Shown in pieces: positions 10,769 through 23,190 of a stretch of 64,000 nt of DNA. This DNA is from Salticus scenicus (taxonomy: Eukaryota; Arthropoda; Arachnida; Araneae; Salticidae). The position numbers and the translations under genes are program-made. Under the pieces are notes generated by a model that was not told the DNA's origin, searched no databases, and was given only the letters and a program-made list of their open reading frames with translations. The first letter of the stretch is position 1, and the number at the start of each line of letters is the position of its first letter. The stretch covers positions 384,391,887-384,455,886 of the forward strand of contig OZ005649.1 of the NCBI GenBank assembly GCA_963930645.1, written 5' to 3'.

Positions 10769-12200
10769 ACCCTTTATTAAATTCTAGCAGCTATAAAGAA
10801 GTAGAATTGTTCAATACCTTACACTCATGTAATTTTTTGAGATGCCCTAATCCCTGTGCTAATGATCAGCGACCATACACCTCATGGAATCCTTATGATT
10901 TCTAATCTTTCTCATACATAACATATATGTCAATATTCTTTATAACATGTTTAAATATATATAGAGGTAGAACTGTTCACAATGATTAACTATCATCATT
11001 TTTATAACTATAATGCTTTGATCATATCTAACTGATTAACAAACATTACATATGCAATCTTGTGATAAAAATATTACCTACTATTGAAACTTGTAACTTC
11101 ATTTTTACCATGTTTTATTAACTTCGATTCTTGTTTGTTTGTTTGTCTGGTACAAATCTTGCAATCTATTTTTAACTAACTCCTCTACATTTGAAACTTT
11201 TAGCATAAATCAGAACCCGGTGACAACACAATACTCCAAAGCTCGATTTTTGAATAGTTTTCTTTTAATTAATTAAAATATGAAAATAATAAGCTCCTAA
11301 TAGCAATAAAAATAGCCATTAAAATATTAGCTATAATTTAATTGTTGCGTGTTCATTTTCTTTCGACATAAAAATAAACACGTTTAATTAAACGTGAACG
11401 TTAAAAAATTATAAAAAGTTAAACGATGCATCTCATAAAAATTGATGTTATTATCACTTTAAAAAATGTATACACATTGATAAGTGCTAATATAGTTCAT
11501 GGTGCTAATATACGTATTTATTTTAAAAACCAACTTTTTTTTTTCATTATTATTAGTTCACTGAATTGAGTCCGCGTGCTTAAACATTGCTTATTTATTA
11601 TTTTTTATCCTTGCATATTTTATTAATGATTCAACAGGAAATTTAAAAACATGGTATATAAAAAGTTTTCTTTTTTGTCTTATAATTATTTTCTGTTACT
11701 TATTGTAAAGTTATGCTACAGATTATTTTTTAGTGCCCATATAGCTGTCACAGATTCTCAGAAAAAATTCTGCTACTGAGTCAGGGTTTAAGCCGAGTAA
11801 AAATTATTTTTAGCAAAAAAGCTAAAATCAGAAAAAAAGCTTTAGCAAAATACTAAAATGCCAGGAATAGTAGAAAAAGATGAATATCAGTTTACACGTT
11901 ATTCTAAACGCCTCAATATGTTTGATTTTCATTTGTCATTTAAACTTAAAAGTTTTTAATCAGGTTTTTAAAGAGTTATACACAGAAGGTAAATTTTTTT
12001 TAATTTGAAATGAAAAACAAAAAAGTAAAACTGTAACCAGATCAATTTGAATATAGTACAAGCATATATTTTACCTCATTTATTGGCAGACATGAAAAAC
12101 ATTAAACTTTTTAGATTATTACTTTATATTGTAAACTTTTTTAAAGCAATATGAACGTTTTAGATACAACTTATATTCTTTTTCTGGAGATATAATTATC
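10769..12200. other. AT-rich DNA without recognisable gene
   Basis: The first ~180 bases are the second copy of the 8.95-kb repeat unit. Beyond that I see only AT-rich sequence and short homopolymer runs, with no long frame and no repeat boundary that I can support. Confidence 0.5.
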
Positions 12201-12205
12201 ACTAT

Positions 12206-12921
12206 CAGGGATTAATACAGGTCGAGTTTACTACCGTTTATGGGTACCTTCACAAAAATCGACCTGGCAAAAAAGGTATCTTCACAAAAATCATACAGCT
12301 AAAATCGGTACTTTCACAAAAATCTTAGTCCTCCCAGCAAAATCTAACATTTTTAATTAGCACATTTTCAAAGGAAAGTAATTCGTGCATTTCTGTTGAT
12401 GCGATTTGCGAAGCAAGAATCATACAGAATGTTGGTTTTAATCTACACACAAGCGTTTGTTATGGGGGAGAAACAGTGCAGCATATGTAAACAAAACGAT
12501 CCTTGTGTGTATCGGTACAGACACGCTCTGAAATTGTGGCCATAGTGTACCGTTTGCTGATTCATCAGGTGGTTTAACATTTTGGTGACTGTATGGTGAC
12601 GTGTTTATCCTCCCTGGTACAATTCATGTATACTGCAGTGATACTAACACAAATAAAAACAACTTCTACTTACACTATCTCTACTGAACTGTTTACTTCA
12701 GAGTGAAGTAAGTTTTGGATTTTGGTTCCTGTTCTGCTATAAGCCTCACACTAGCTGCTGAGAGTTAATTTTATTATTCTACTTTGTTCAAACTCCCCCC
12801 CCCCCCTCATACACACAGAGAGAAAGAAAAAGAGTGCACTACAATTTTTCACAAAAATAAAATATAGTTAAGATTTTTCACAAAAATAGGTATTAAGTTT
12901 GAAATCTTAGATTGGCCCCTG
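12206..12921. mobile_element. Small TIR element with 5-bp direct flanks
   Basis: It begins CAGGGATTAATACAGG and ends GGCCCCTG, giving only a short CAGGG inverted terminus. ACTAT occurs directly on both sides (12201-12205 and 12922-12926). The motif TTCACAAAAAT occurs three times inside the left end and twice inside the right end. Interior GC is higher than in the flanks. The type (hAT-like or other) is uncertain. Confidence 0.45.
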
Positions 12922-13060
12922 ACTATAGCATGTAAAACTACATTAAGCTTATACTGTATCTGAATATCTGAAAATAAAAACATAACTTACCAAAACAAAA
13001 AAAAGGTAAGTAATATAAGTGAAATTTGTTTATTACTATTCAAAGCTTTTCGGTTTACGA

Positions 13061-15170
13061 TTTATAATTTTTCTTTCATTCATATTAGACTACTTTACAA
13101 ATGCCTCATGTTTACAAGTTACAAGTTGATTTCCTGTATGCGATTCTTATGCGTAGTTCAGTGTTTGATTTTTCTTATGCTATATGCATGAACCAATGCA
13201 TTTTTCTTGATCAACGTTGCGATTATTTTTCCATGAAAGATTCGTTATAATATTTTCGCTGAAGTTTTTTTTTTTCAATTTGTGTTTAGTAAGATGCTTT
13301 AGCAAAAAAACGAAAATGTGTTATTTCATTTGGGCATTTTGGATAAGTCTTTTAGCATTTCACGAAAAATGCTACCATAGCAGAAACACTGTACTGAGGT
13401 AATGACAAAATTTCCATTTTATATATACAGTAAAACATTATTTACATGTTTTTTGCATTTATACATCCTTTTAATGAAGTCCTGATTCATTCCTATTCAA
13501 TTTAATGAAATTTTTTTGCCACTAATTAACAAATTTATGTTTATTTCGTATTTTGGTACAAATAGCCTTAAATAAAAAAAAAAAGTTCTATCGATTTAGA
13601 GCAAAATAAGTCTATTTCCACAGTTTTGCATTATTAAACATACATTCGGACTGTTAGCGGCAAAACTATTGTGCATTTCAATAACAGATTACAAAATTAT
13701 TGCATATTTTGGTAAACAGAACAGAAAAAAGTAAAAATTTTCTTTATAGGGAAAGAAATAATCATGAATTTTGGCAATTATTTGTATTATTAAACATAAA
13801 ATTTGTTAATTAGCAGCAAATGATTCCGCATTTCAATAATAGGCCACAAAATTATCACAGATTTCGAGAAATAGCTTTGGTGGGAAAAAATAGAGAATTT
13901 TATCAATTAGCAATAAAATACTCTAATTTTAGCAATTATTTGTATTGTTGAGCATAAAGTTCCTCAATAAGCAGCAATATGATTCCATATTTTATTAACA
14001 AGCTGTAAAATTATTGCTCAATTCAAAATAGTAGTTTTCAAAATATCACAGACTTTATAGATACAAAAACAAAATAATTGTGTATTATGGCGATCGTAAG
14101 TAAACATTTCAGGAATAGCATGAAAAAAAGGGCAAATTTTATTGATGAGCAGCAAAATAACAGAATGTAAGCAATTGTGATTAAACAATGAAACTGGTAA
14201 TTCAAAAATTATACTTTACTGCTCTCAATAATAAGTTTCCCACAATAATCTGCAGCACTTGCTGCATTATTGCTGTGAGCGAGAGTTTTTTTTTTTTTTT
14301 TTTTTAAGATAACTAGCATAGGAAATTTATATATAAAAATAATTAAAATTAAAAAAATAAATAAATCATTAATCCACGATTTTAGTATACTAAGATATTT
14401 ATATTTTGAGTATTGCATTACATATCTGGAAAACTATATTAGCACATTTTGAGTATTAATTATACATTTTGCATTTCTCCAATCATAAATATTGTATGAT
14501 TTATAACCACATCAGTAGTTATTTAATTAAAATATAAAATTTTTCATAATCACCTGATTGTCTGTGAGTAGTATTAAGAACTTCATTGTGAATTAAGTTC
14601 TGTAAATGATTTTTTCCTTTTGTTTTGACAAAAAAAAAAAAGCAGTCCATTGCACCTTTAAAGGAACATAGAATAACGTCTTCACATTCAATATCATCAA
14701 CACTTTAATTCACATGAATTTTTCATTAAATTGAATAGGAATGAATCAGGACTTCATTAAAAGGGTGTATAAATGCAAAAGACATGTAAATAATGTTTTA
14801 CTGTATCTATAAAATGGAAATTTTGTCTACCTCAGTACAGTGTTTCTGCTACGGTAGCATTTTTCGCGAAATGCTAAAAGACTTATCCAAAATGCCCAAA
14901 TGAAATAACACGTTTTCGCTTTTTTGCTAAAGCATCTTACTAAACACAAATTGAAAAAAAACAAAAAAACTTCAGCGAAAATATTATAACGAATCTTTCA
15001 TGGAAAAAAATTCGCAACGTTGATCAAGAAAAATGCATTGGTTCATGCATATAGCATAAGAAAAATCAAACACTGACCTACGCATAAGAATCGCATACAG
15101 GAAATCAACTTGTAAACATGAGGCATTGATTTGTAAAGTGGTCTAATATGAATGAAAGAAAAATTATAAA
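13061..15170. repeat. Large inverted duplication, arms about 450 bp
   Basis: 13061-13513 and 14711-15170 are inverted copies with scattered differences, enclosing a 1.2-kb AT-rich centre. The arms cover a TE boundary and about 365 bp of sequence outside it, so the duplication is larger than the pogo-like element within. Short ORFs in each arm are chance. Confidence 0.8.
13428..14803. mobile_element. pogo-like TA-flanked element inside the inverted duplication
   Basis: The ends read CAGTAAAACATTATTTACAT in both orientations, with TA outside each (13426-13427 and 14804-14805). Similarity continues about 85 bp inward. No transposase is visible. The CAGTAAAAC start resembles pogo/Tigger termini (family knowledge). 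Confidence 0.6.
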
Positions 15171-16111
15171 ATTTTCTACAATTTACAAACAATTCTACCT
15201 CTTTATATATTTCACAATCTAATAAAACATATTTTAAAAGAATACTGACATTTATGCGATCAGAATATCAACAGCGGCGGAGGAATACAGTGCCAAGACA
15301 GGAACAGTGTAAACTGGTAAACAACTTTAGCGTCTACAGCAAGAACCAGAAATTTTCGATCCGGATGATATACGCATGCGCTCTACAGATCATCGACCAT
15401 GGTATAAATTCCTGTGCTTGAGTGCTTTAAACTCTTTGGCTTTAATAAAGTTTTAATTTATTATGAATAACGATGAAATAGAATTAAAAAATACTTCGTT
15501 TATTTTAAATATTATCTAAATACGTTTTTGACGAAATGGGAAATTTTAAAATTAAAAATATTTTCTTCATAACAAAAATTTATCAACTGCATTCACATTA
15601 GACAGCCAACCAACGTGCCTTGAAAGTAAGGACCGAATTACGACATTTTTGCCGAATAAAAGCATGCATTTTGGCGGAGTAATATAGTTCTATTTTTAAA
15701 GCAACTTTTACAAAAAACAAGAGTTTTCCTGAAAAAAACAAAAACGTTATTAGATTCAGAAAGATCCCATTAACAACATATATTAATTAAATTAAAATCG
15801 TTCGTGCGGTTTTAGAGATATTTTTTCATGAATTTAGTTCATTACATCCTTACACCTCACGTTTTTCCTTTTTGGCTTTAAATTGAGATTCAGATCTCAA
15901 AACATACTGCATGTAGAAACGTAAAATTTTCAGGATAGATTAAGACCGAAGAAAAAAGACTATTTTGAAAGGATCAGAACAAAATATAGCATATTTTCTG
16001 AGATATTAAGTGTCGGCTTTTACGAATCTCTTTGATGTCAGACTAGGCGTATATATGAGTTCGCAGCTTTCCGTCCGTTTGTCCTTCCGCTTGCGTCACT
16101 CGAAAAACTGC
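15171..16111. other. AT-rich DNA without recognisable gene
   Basis: 15175-15260 is an inverted copy of the 10.9-kb repeat unit. The rest contains no frame of note and no boundary that I can define. The junction to LINE sequence lies near 16112. Confidence 0.45.
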
Positions 16112-16917
16112 CGTTTTTCATGATGATATTAGAATGTGGAACATTATTTGAAATTAAAAGAGCTACACCACCTGTAGCTCTGTCAGAATGTGTATAATCT
16201 TTTCTGAAACACCGGTAGCCACGGATTTTAACATTGTCATGTTGTCTTAAGTGTGTTTCTTGGAAGGCAAAGCAGATAGGTCGATGATCAGAGATAATAT
16301 CTCTGATATCATCTCGTTTATTAATAAACCTCAGCAATTCCATGAAATGAAATTAGTCATATTTTTTTTTTTAGTTTATCACATCCACGTCATTGTCCTC
16401 GGATGCAGTGGACATACCGTCCTCCCCATCAGAAGGATGGAGGCAGATCATATCATCTTGTTTTGGAAGATTTCCTTTATTATTTTTATTTGTAGTGGGA
16501 GTGGGCAATTTTGTTAGTTTCTTTTTCTTGATGATATTGAGACGAGAGGGTGAATTAGAATGTTTTAGAGATGTAGAGTTAAGACTTTTTTCAGACAATA
16601 AGGTTTTGGCAGTTTGTGGAATTTTCTTTAAATTTCTTGATTTTGATGAAGAGGACTGTGAAGAGTTAGAAGACTGATTTGGTTTGGATTGTAAGATTTG
16701 GGAATTGTTTACTGTAGTTTCGAGTGGGGAGCTAGTATTGGGTATTTTTGTAGAATTACGTGAAACAGTTTCAACTGGTGGGCTGGTATTGATTAGAGAG
16801 TCAGTTTGTGTAGCTATTGTTTTACAAGTTTTTTTGGTGGAAGTAACAGCAGCATATGATTTACCAACGATGGGTGTTCTTGATTCTACTATTTTTCTGG
16901 CTTCTGGGTATGATATA
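16112..16917 (-). pseudogene. LINE fragment: ORF1 C-terminus plus ORF2 endonuclease start
   Basis: Minus-strand ORF1 sequence from NISYPEARK to its stop at 16371-16373 is open. It is the Ser/Thr/Asn-rich tail of ORF1. ORF2 follows within about 10 bases as MTNFISWNC, then TGA where the intact copy has CGA (Arg10). A one-base deletion follows, after which endonuclease sequence DHRPICFAFQET and GGVALLISN continues to about 16115. There it ends abruptly in unrelated sequence. At the upstream end it is fused in frame to RT sequence of the next copy at about 16918. Confidence 0.82.
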
Positions 16918-18865
16918 TTTTGTTTCCATGAACGCTTAGCGGTAATTGTTTTAAAATGCTGTTCATTTTTAAAGAGACGAGTAACACTCAAGACACTGCC
17001 TTGAGGTACACCTTTTTCATGGTAGAAATCCGAGTATTCTAAACCAATGCGAACTAGGAAGCGTCTGAGTTTTAAAAAAATTCAATAAAAATAGGAAGAT
17101 TTCCACGAAAGTAAATTAAAAAAGATCCGTTAAATTACCATATCGTCATGTCTTATCATATGCTTTTTCAATATCGAAAAAATACTGAAACTAAGTGATT
17201 ACGTTTTACATAAGCTTTTCGGATGTTTGTCTCTAGCAGCAAAATAGTGTCAATTGTTGAACGGCCACGTCGAAAACCACTTTGCCATGGAGAAATAATG
17301 CTTACTTTCCAAAATAAAAACCAGTCTTGTATTTACCATTTTCTCAAGAACTTTGCACACACAACTAGTGAGGGCTATTGGTCTGTAATTTTTTGGATTA
17401 GTTGCATCTTTGCCGGGTTTTTGAAAAGGAATGACGATAGCATCGTGCCATGCAGCAGGAAATACATGTTCAGACCAGATCCTATTGTACAAGTAAAGTA
17501 AGTTTTTGAGAGATTCCTTTGACAGATGTTTGATCATGAGATAGGTAATACCATCAGGTCCAGGAGCAGAATTATGACAGCATTTTAAACAAAGTTTTAT
17601 TTCGTTTTCTGTAAAAGGTGCATTATAACTTTCTAATGAGCGGGATTTGAAGTTTATAGTGGAGCGTTCGGATTTTTGCTTGTAGGATAGAAAGGGTTCA
17701 TTATAGGAACTAGAGCTTGAGATATCTGAAAGAGTTTGCCCGATGGTATTAGCAATATTTTTTTGTAGATGTTATAGATTGACCATTATCTTTTTAGAAG
17801 GAAATAATTTGATTTGTATAAATTCCCATACAATTTTTGACACGATGCTATAATTTTTTGCTGCTAATATTAGAAGTGATGCTGGAGACATAGTTGATCC
17901 AGGACTCCTTTTGAGCTTTTCTATGAGTTTTCCGTGCATGTGCCCTAGCTTGTTTAAATAAAATATAATTACTTGTTGTTGGATACCTGCGGAAAATCCC
18001 CCATGCTTTTTGTTGCTTCCTTTTCGCTAGCCTGCATTCTTCGTTCCACCAAGGCTTAGAATGTTTAGATTAATGTCCACTGGATTTTGGGATAGAGCTG
18101 TTAGCAGCATTAATAATACGTTGGCTGACAAGAGTTACAGCCTTATTCATATTGCCCTCAGTCATATTTCTCATGATAGATGAATTTAAAGTAAAAGTAA
18201 CCCAATCGGCCTTGTCATATATGAAATGGGGCTTCTTGGGATGAGTCTGGTCATAATTATAAAATGATAAAAACAAAGGAAAATGTAGAGAGTAGGAAAT
18301 TATGTAGAGAGTAGGAAAGCAAATTGCAAGGTCAATGGCATGAAATGTTCTGGATGGTTCATGAAAGTATTGCTGCCGTTATTTAAAAGACAAAGAATTG
18401 TCACTTATGAAGTTTTCTATGAATTACCCGCGACAATTAGCGCCGGGACTTCCCCAAAGAGGGCCATGCCCATTAAAATCACCAGGGATTAAAAATGGAG
18501 TAGGTAGTTGGGAAATGAGGCTATTGAGGTCGTTCTGGTTGCCAGGCATATTTGGGTGGTAAATATATGGAGCAAACAGTAACATGGATATGCAATTGGA
18601 TTGAAACTGCCTGGATGTTGGTATTTAAAGCGATATTAGTGTGTGGAACGGTACTGGAAATTAAAAGAGCTACACCACCTGTAGCTCTGTCAGTTCTTAG
18701 AAAGTCTTTCCTGAAGCAATTGTAGCCACGGATATTAACATTATCGTTTTGTCTAAGGTAAGTTTCCTGGAATGCAAAACAAACAGGTTTATGATTAAAA
18801 ATCTCCTTAATATCGTCTCGTTTATGATTAAAACCTCGGCAATTCCAGGAAATGAAATATGTAAT
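16918..18865 (-). pseudogene. LINE ORF2 pseudogene: endonuclease to mid RT
   Basis: This has the same family layout as the copy at 2.5-4.1 kb. Recognisable blocks are WNCRGF near 18.84 kb (the start codon position reads ATT), GGVALLISS, a broken endonuclease region, YDKADWVTFT (18.2 kb), PGPDGITYLMIKHLS, IVIPFQKPGKDAT (17.4 kb) and VPQGSVLS (17.0 kb). Several frameshifts interrupt it; no open piece exceeds about 95 codons. Sequence stops before the YxDD motif and passes into ORF1 of the fragment below 16917. CGA Arg is intact near 17.27 kb, which identifies the nonsense change in the 2.7-kb copy. Confidence 0.82.
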
Positions 18866-18878
18866 GTTTTTATTATTT

Positions 18879-20151
18879 TTAGATTAAAATATCTGCGTTA
18901 TTGTCTTCGGATAGAGTGGACATACTGTCCTCATCATCAGAAGGATGGAGGCTATTTGAGTCTTCCTGTAAAACATTGACTGTGGCGGTTTTATGAGTAT
19001 TGGTGATGGGGTTAGGTAAAGTTTTTTTTCTTTTTAATTGTACTTTTAGTGGAAGTAGAGGTAGAATGCTTATAAGATACATAATTCTGGCTTTTGTCAG
19101 ACAGTGTTTTTCTGAAATTCGGTGTATTTTTCTTGGGTACTGTTGGTTTTTTGAGGTTAAGCTGAGAAGAATGAGGGGTTTGATTAGACTTAGATTGTAA
19201 TGTGTTATTTTTTAATGGGTTGGCTGGTTTGTTCGAGGCATTCAGTCTGTGTTGCTATTGTATAAGTTTTTTGCTGGAAGTAATGGCTGCATAAGATTTA
19301 CCAATGGTAGGTGTCCGGGCTTCTATTTTACGTGCTTGGGGGTGTGAAATATTTTTTTTTGTTTTGACTGTTTGGATCTCTTTTCTAATTTCCATTTTTC
19401 ACATGCTTTTGAATATGCGGGATGATATTTTTTGCAGTTGAGGCAGCAGACAGGAGCTTCGCAATTTTTTACTGTCATGGCCCACTGAACTGCAGCGAGC
19501 ACATGTTGTATTTCCACGGCAAGAGGTCATCGAGTGGACAAAACATTGACATTTAAAGCATCGCAAGGGATTTGGGATATATGGTCTAATAGGGCATTCC
19601 AGGTATCCAGCTTTTATTGAGTGTGGAAGGCTAGGCGAATCTATCGTAAGAATTAAATGCTTGGTGGGAATTTGTTCGCCCTCTCGAAAAACAGATACGG
19701 CGAACAGCAACAAAATTTTGGTCTTTTAGATTTTCCAAGATTTCACTTTCATATACATACTGCAGGTCTGTTTCAGAAATTACTCCTCGGCTTATATTTA
19801 AAGTTCTGTGTGCAGTGATAATTATTGGTATATTACCAAAGCATTTACATTTTCTCAAATTACTTCCTTGTTTGCTGTTCATTACTTCAATCAATAATTC
19901 TTCCGAGCGAAGCTTTTTAATATTCTTTGGTTCACCTACCAAGATTTCTGAATCAAGAATGGAGAAGTCTTAGAAAAATCTTCATCATTCCGTTTTACTA
20001 CAAAAAACCGTGCCTCATCACTATCGAAAATGTTTTTTTGATTCAAAGATGAAGAAAACTCCATCCTATCCGCCCAAGAATTAGCATTTGAGATTTGATT
20101 AGCTTGGCCCGAGCCAGACGCATTATCCGTAATTCCTTTATTTGTAGCCAT
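18879..20151 (-). pseudogene. LINE ORF1 pseudogene with original start
   Basis: The ATG at 20151-20149 opens MATNKGITDNASGSG, then SWADRMEFSSSLN, matching ORF1 at 2.4 kb and supplying its missing N-terminus. Frameshifts break it near 19.94, 19.69, 19.45 and 19.1 kb. The blocks GELLIEV-like SEELLIEV, DSPSLPHSIKAGYLECPIRP, knuckle CFKCQCFVHSMTSC (Gly to Val before His), CARCSSVGHDSKK and CLNCKKYHP survive. The end NADILI and stop at 18879 precede ORF2 by about 13 bases. Confidence 0.82.
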
Positions 20152-20463
20152 GATCGAGAAAAATAAAAAGGGGTGAGGGTTTCCTTAGTCCCACAAGTCG
20201 GAGTGTTTCTTCCAACACACAAACGCAAAGAGTTTTTAAGAATCCTCTCTGGGATACCCATAACCACTTACCAGCTACCAGACCGTCGACCCAGATCAGG
20301 AATCACATGTGGTAGTCCGGTGTTTCTCGTTCGAGTAGTTACCGTTGTCTCACCTTCACCAAGGGCACCAGTCTCTCAGTGTGATCCCAAGGCTAGACTA
20401 CCGTAAGACCCCCACCAAATCGCCAACCGAATAGCCAGCGCCACATCTACAACGGACTTAGCT
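20152..20463 (-). promoter_or_regulatory. Probable LINE 5' UTR / internal promoter region
   Basis: These 310 bases upstream of the ORF1 ATG are clearly richer in G+C than the neighbourhood and have no coding frame in keeping with the LINE. Jockey-type LINEs carry an internal promoter here (family knowledge). The exact 5' end is not fixed; sequence character changes near 20463. No other copy in the window retains it. Confidence 0.5.
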
Positions 20464-21345
20464 TAATTAATAGATTAGTAATTTGCGTAACAAAGGAGAA
20501 CAAAAGGTGAGTAAAAACAAGATGAATAGAAACGAAAAAGATGAGGGAACAAGGTGAGTAGATTCATTTTTTTTTGGATTTTTTCAAATTTTATAATTTT
20601 TAAAAAGATTTTTTTTTAAAGAACAAAACAGGAACAAGTAAGTACCAAAAACTTATTGGCAACAAAAGCAAAATAAACCAAACCAAAAGGGAAAGAAATA
20701 AAAGGGAAGGGGAATAAAACAAATAAAGGAGAGGGGGGAAAAAAAGGTCACTCGTGCCCGGCGTGAGTGACTCCCTTTGACTACCTAAAGAAGGTACCCC
20801 CCCCTGGGGGATCGTCAGAGTGTGTGAAGATGAATAAAAATTTGTCGATAAAGATGACGAAGACAAGGACAGTCGGTGAGGATACGACGAATGGTTAATG
20901 CATTATAATGACATTTTGGACACTCATGTTCCTGTTGTCCAAGCAGTAAGTATTTATGTGTAAATCTTGAATGCTCGATTCGTTGTCAAATAATATATTT
21001 TCTAGGTGTGAGTATGGGCCAGATTGAAATTTGAGGTTTTATTTCTTGCGATTTATTATTGTTTTGATTTTTCCACTCCCTTTCCACATATTTTTAAGAT
21101 AGCCTTTAAGTGTGTGCTAAAAGTCGTCATAAGGAACAGGACAGTTTAAAAGTATAGAAGCCTGCCTTGCGGCTTTGTTTGTTGCTTCATTGCCTTTAAT
21201 GCCTACGTGACCAGGAACCCAGCAAAACAAAATGTCAAATCCTTTTGTCGAAAGGTCGTTGTAAGTTTTAAAAATTGAAGTTAAAGTCATGTTACAAGAG
21301 CTAGAAGAGAGAGAAAAGGAAAACTTCCACCATGGAGCGGCGCAT
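20464..21345 (-). pseudogene. LINE 3' portion: RNase H end, C-terminal zinc motif, 3' UTR
   Basis: Minus-strand codons near 21.25 kb give ILFCWVPGHVGIKGNEATNK, the RNase H C-terminal motif; the usual GNExAD aspartate is Asn here. Near 20.9 kb, QHECPKCHYNALTIRRIL and TDCPCL form the C-terminal zinc-knuckle-like segment of this LINE group. A low-complexity 3' region follows. The frame is broken between the two blocks. Downstream it adjoins the 5' UTR of the next copy. Confidence 0.72.
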
Positions 21346-21635
21346 CTCACGATTTAGTGCCATAGACATGTATTTACCGTCGCCACTGAGTTCAATAGTG
21401 ACTATGGCAAAGACACATCTACCCGCAGGGAAAAAATGCATGTTAGGCAGGAAGGCGAACCTGACTGCCACTATCTAGCGATTCCGCATCCCGGGCGACA
21501 GGCCCGGGGATCAAAGTGGAAGAGTTCCCCAATTTATTTAGAAATCAAATTTTTACAAATTTTGGATCAAACACATATTAAAACCAAAACACTAAAAAAA
21601 AAAAAAAAGAACACCGAGTCTGTATATATATAACG
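21346..21635 (-). other. GC-rich segment of uncertain origin next to LINE RNase H
   Basis: The minus strand is open from about 21440 and reads CVFAIVTIELSGDGKYM then ALNREMRRSM before joining the RNase H region. I do not recognise the family with confidence. A perfect hairpin, CCCGGGC-GACAG-GCCCGGG, lies at 21490-21508. An A15 run at 21594-21609 separates it from the next LINE 3' end. It may be the end of another retroelement. Confidence 0.35.
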
Positions 21636-23190
21636 ATGGTTGGTTGGTTGGCTTTTAGTGGCGCAAGGTCCACTATGGGACATACTGCGCCAAACAGTTA
21701 TATTGAAAATAAAGTATAAACTATAGCTTCTGGATGGGTTTACCCATCCAGACTCGTTTTAAAGGATCCACATTAAAAATACAAAAAACATGGAATAATT
21801 TATAAAGTAAAAGCAACATAAAATCAAAAAAAATAAACAGTATATCGTAATGTTAAATGTTAAAACCGGTGTATATAAATAAAAACAAATGTAAAATGTG
21901 GTAAATAGTGTAAATAAAATCAGATGTCAAATAAAAGCCTATCTTTTTTATAAAGTTGGTCAAATGAATGTGTGTATGAATACCCAAAAGTTTTGTCAGA
22001 TTTGGTGATGATGAATTAAAAATACTGATACAAGTGACGAAGGCAGGGGCAGTGTGTGAGTAAATGACGAACAGTAACTAAATCGAAGTGATAATTTGGG
22101 CTTGAAGGCTCCTGTTCCCCAAGAAGTAAACTGTATATGTAATGAATTTTCTACAGTGATGAAATGAAATAATGCTAAGAGCAACTTCAACAGCAAAAAA
22201 CTCTACAGAGAAGATGGAAAATGAATTAGGGAGTTGATAGCTAAAACTGGTATTACCAATGACAACACCACAACCGGCTTTATTGCTTGTTTTAGAGCTA
22301 TCGGTAAAAATCTCGACGTAGTCCTTGTAATGAGAGCGATGAGATGAGTAAAGTGCTTGAAAAATAGAAGCTTCAGTGTTAGGTTTGTCAAATCCTTCAA
22401 ACGGAACAAGAATACATTTAAACCTGGAAATTCCAGGGTAAAGACCGAGAACGAACTTTGGAATGAATATGAGAAGTGCCAGTAAGAAAGTTCTTAACTC
22501 TAAGAGCAAAATGTGGGTTACAAGATGGGTGATTCACATAGAGATTTACATCGTTACTGTTTAAATGAGAGTACAGTGGATGACTGGGATGTGAAAGGAT
22601 GCGATAATTTAATTCAAGTGAAAGTATTTCTCTAATATCAGTGAGAGAAGGCTCCAAACAGTCAGCATATAAACTAAGGGCAGGTTTAGTGCGGAAAGCT
22701 TCTTATTAAATTCTAAGTGCACTATGATGTGATGTGGCAAGTTTCTTAATGTAAGAATGAGGGACTGATCCATAAACCTGGCAAGCATAATTAAGTTTAG
22801 AGCAAATAGCAGCTCGATAAATTTTTGGAGATGGACGATCATCACACCAAGAAGTATTAGAGAGGACTTTCAGAATATTAAAAGCTTCGTTACATTTAGT
22901 TTTTAAAAGTAAAACATGTGGGTTAAAAGTCAATTTTCTGTCAAAAATTACACTCAGAAAGCGAGCAGAGTTAAAAAATGAAATTGGTCTTGTTCATTAA
23001 AATCTGTGGATCAGGATGAAGACCTCGTTTGCGGCAAAAATGCACGCACTGTGATAAACTAAGGAATGGAGAAGTGCGAAAATATCCTGAGTATATTCTA
23101 AGTACACTGTAAAGAACTGGGCCCAGTTTTTAAGAGTAAATATTTAAGCTGACCCATTGATTTCATAGGCATAGTATAACTGAACAAACA
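21636..23190 (-). pseudogene. LINE 3' half: RT thumb, RNase H and complete 3' tail
   Basis: From high to low coordinates the minus strand reads KLTFNPHVLLLKTKCNEA, ICSKLNYACQVYGS (post-RT region), SLTDIREILSLELNYRI, then the RNase H start VEIFTDSSKTSNKAGCGVVI (first Asp) and SVEFFAVEVAL (Glu). A long AT-rich 3' UTR follows. The 3' end reads GGCGCAGTATGTCCCATAG, TGGACCTTGCGCCACTAAA, then CCAACC repeats near 21636. Several frameshifts are present. GGCGCA and TGCGCC can pair, so the tail probably folds as a stem-loop, the likely RT recognition site. Confidence 0.8.
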
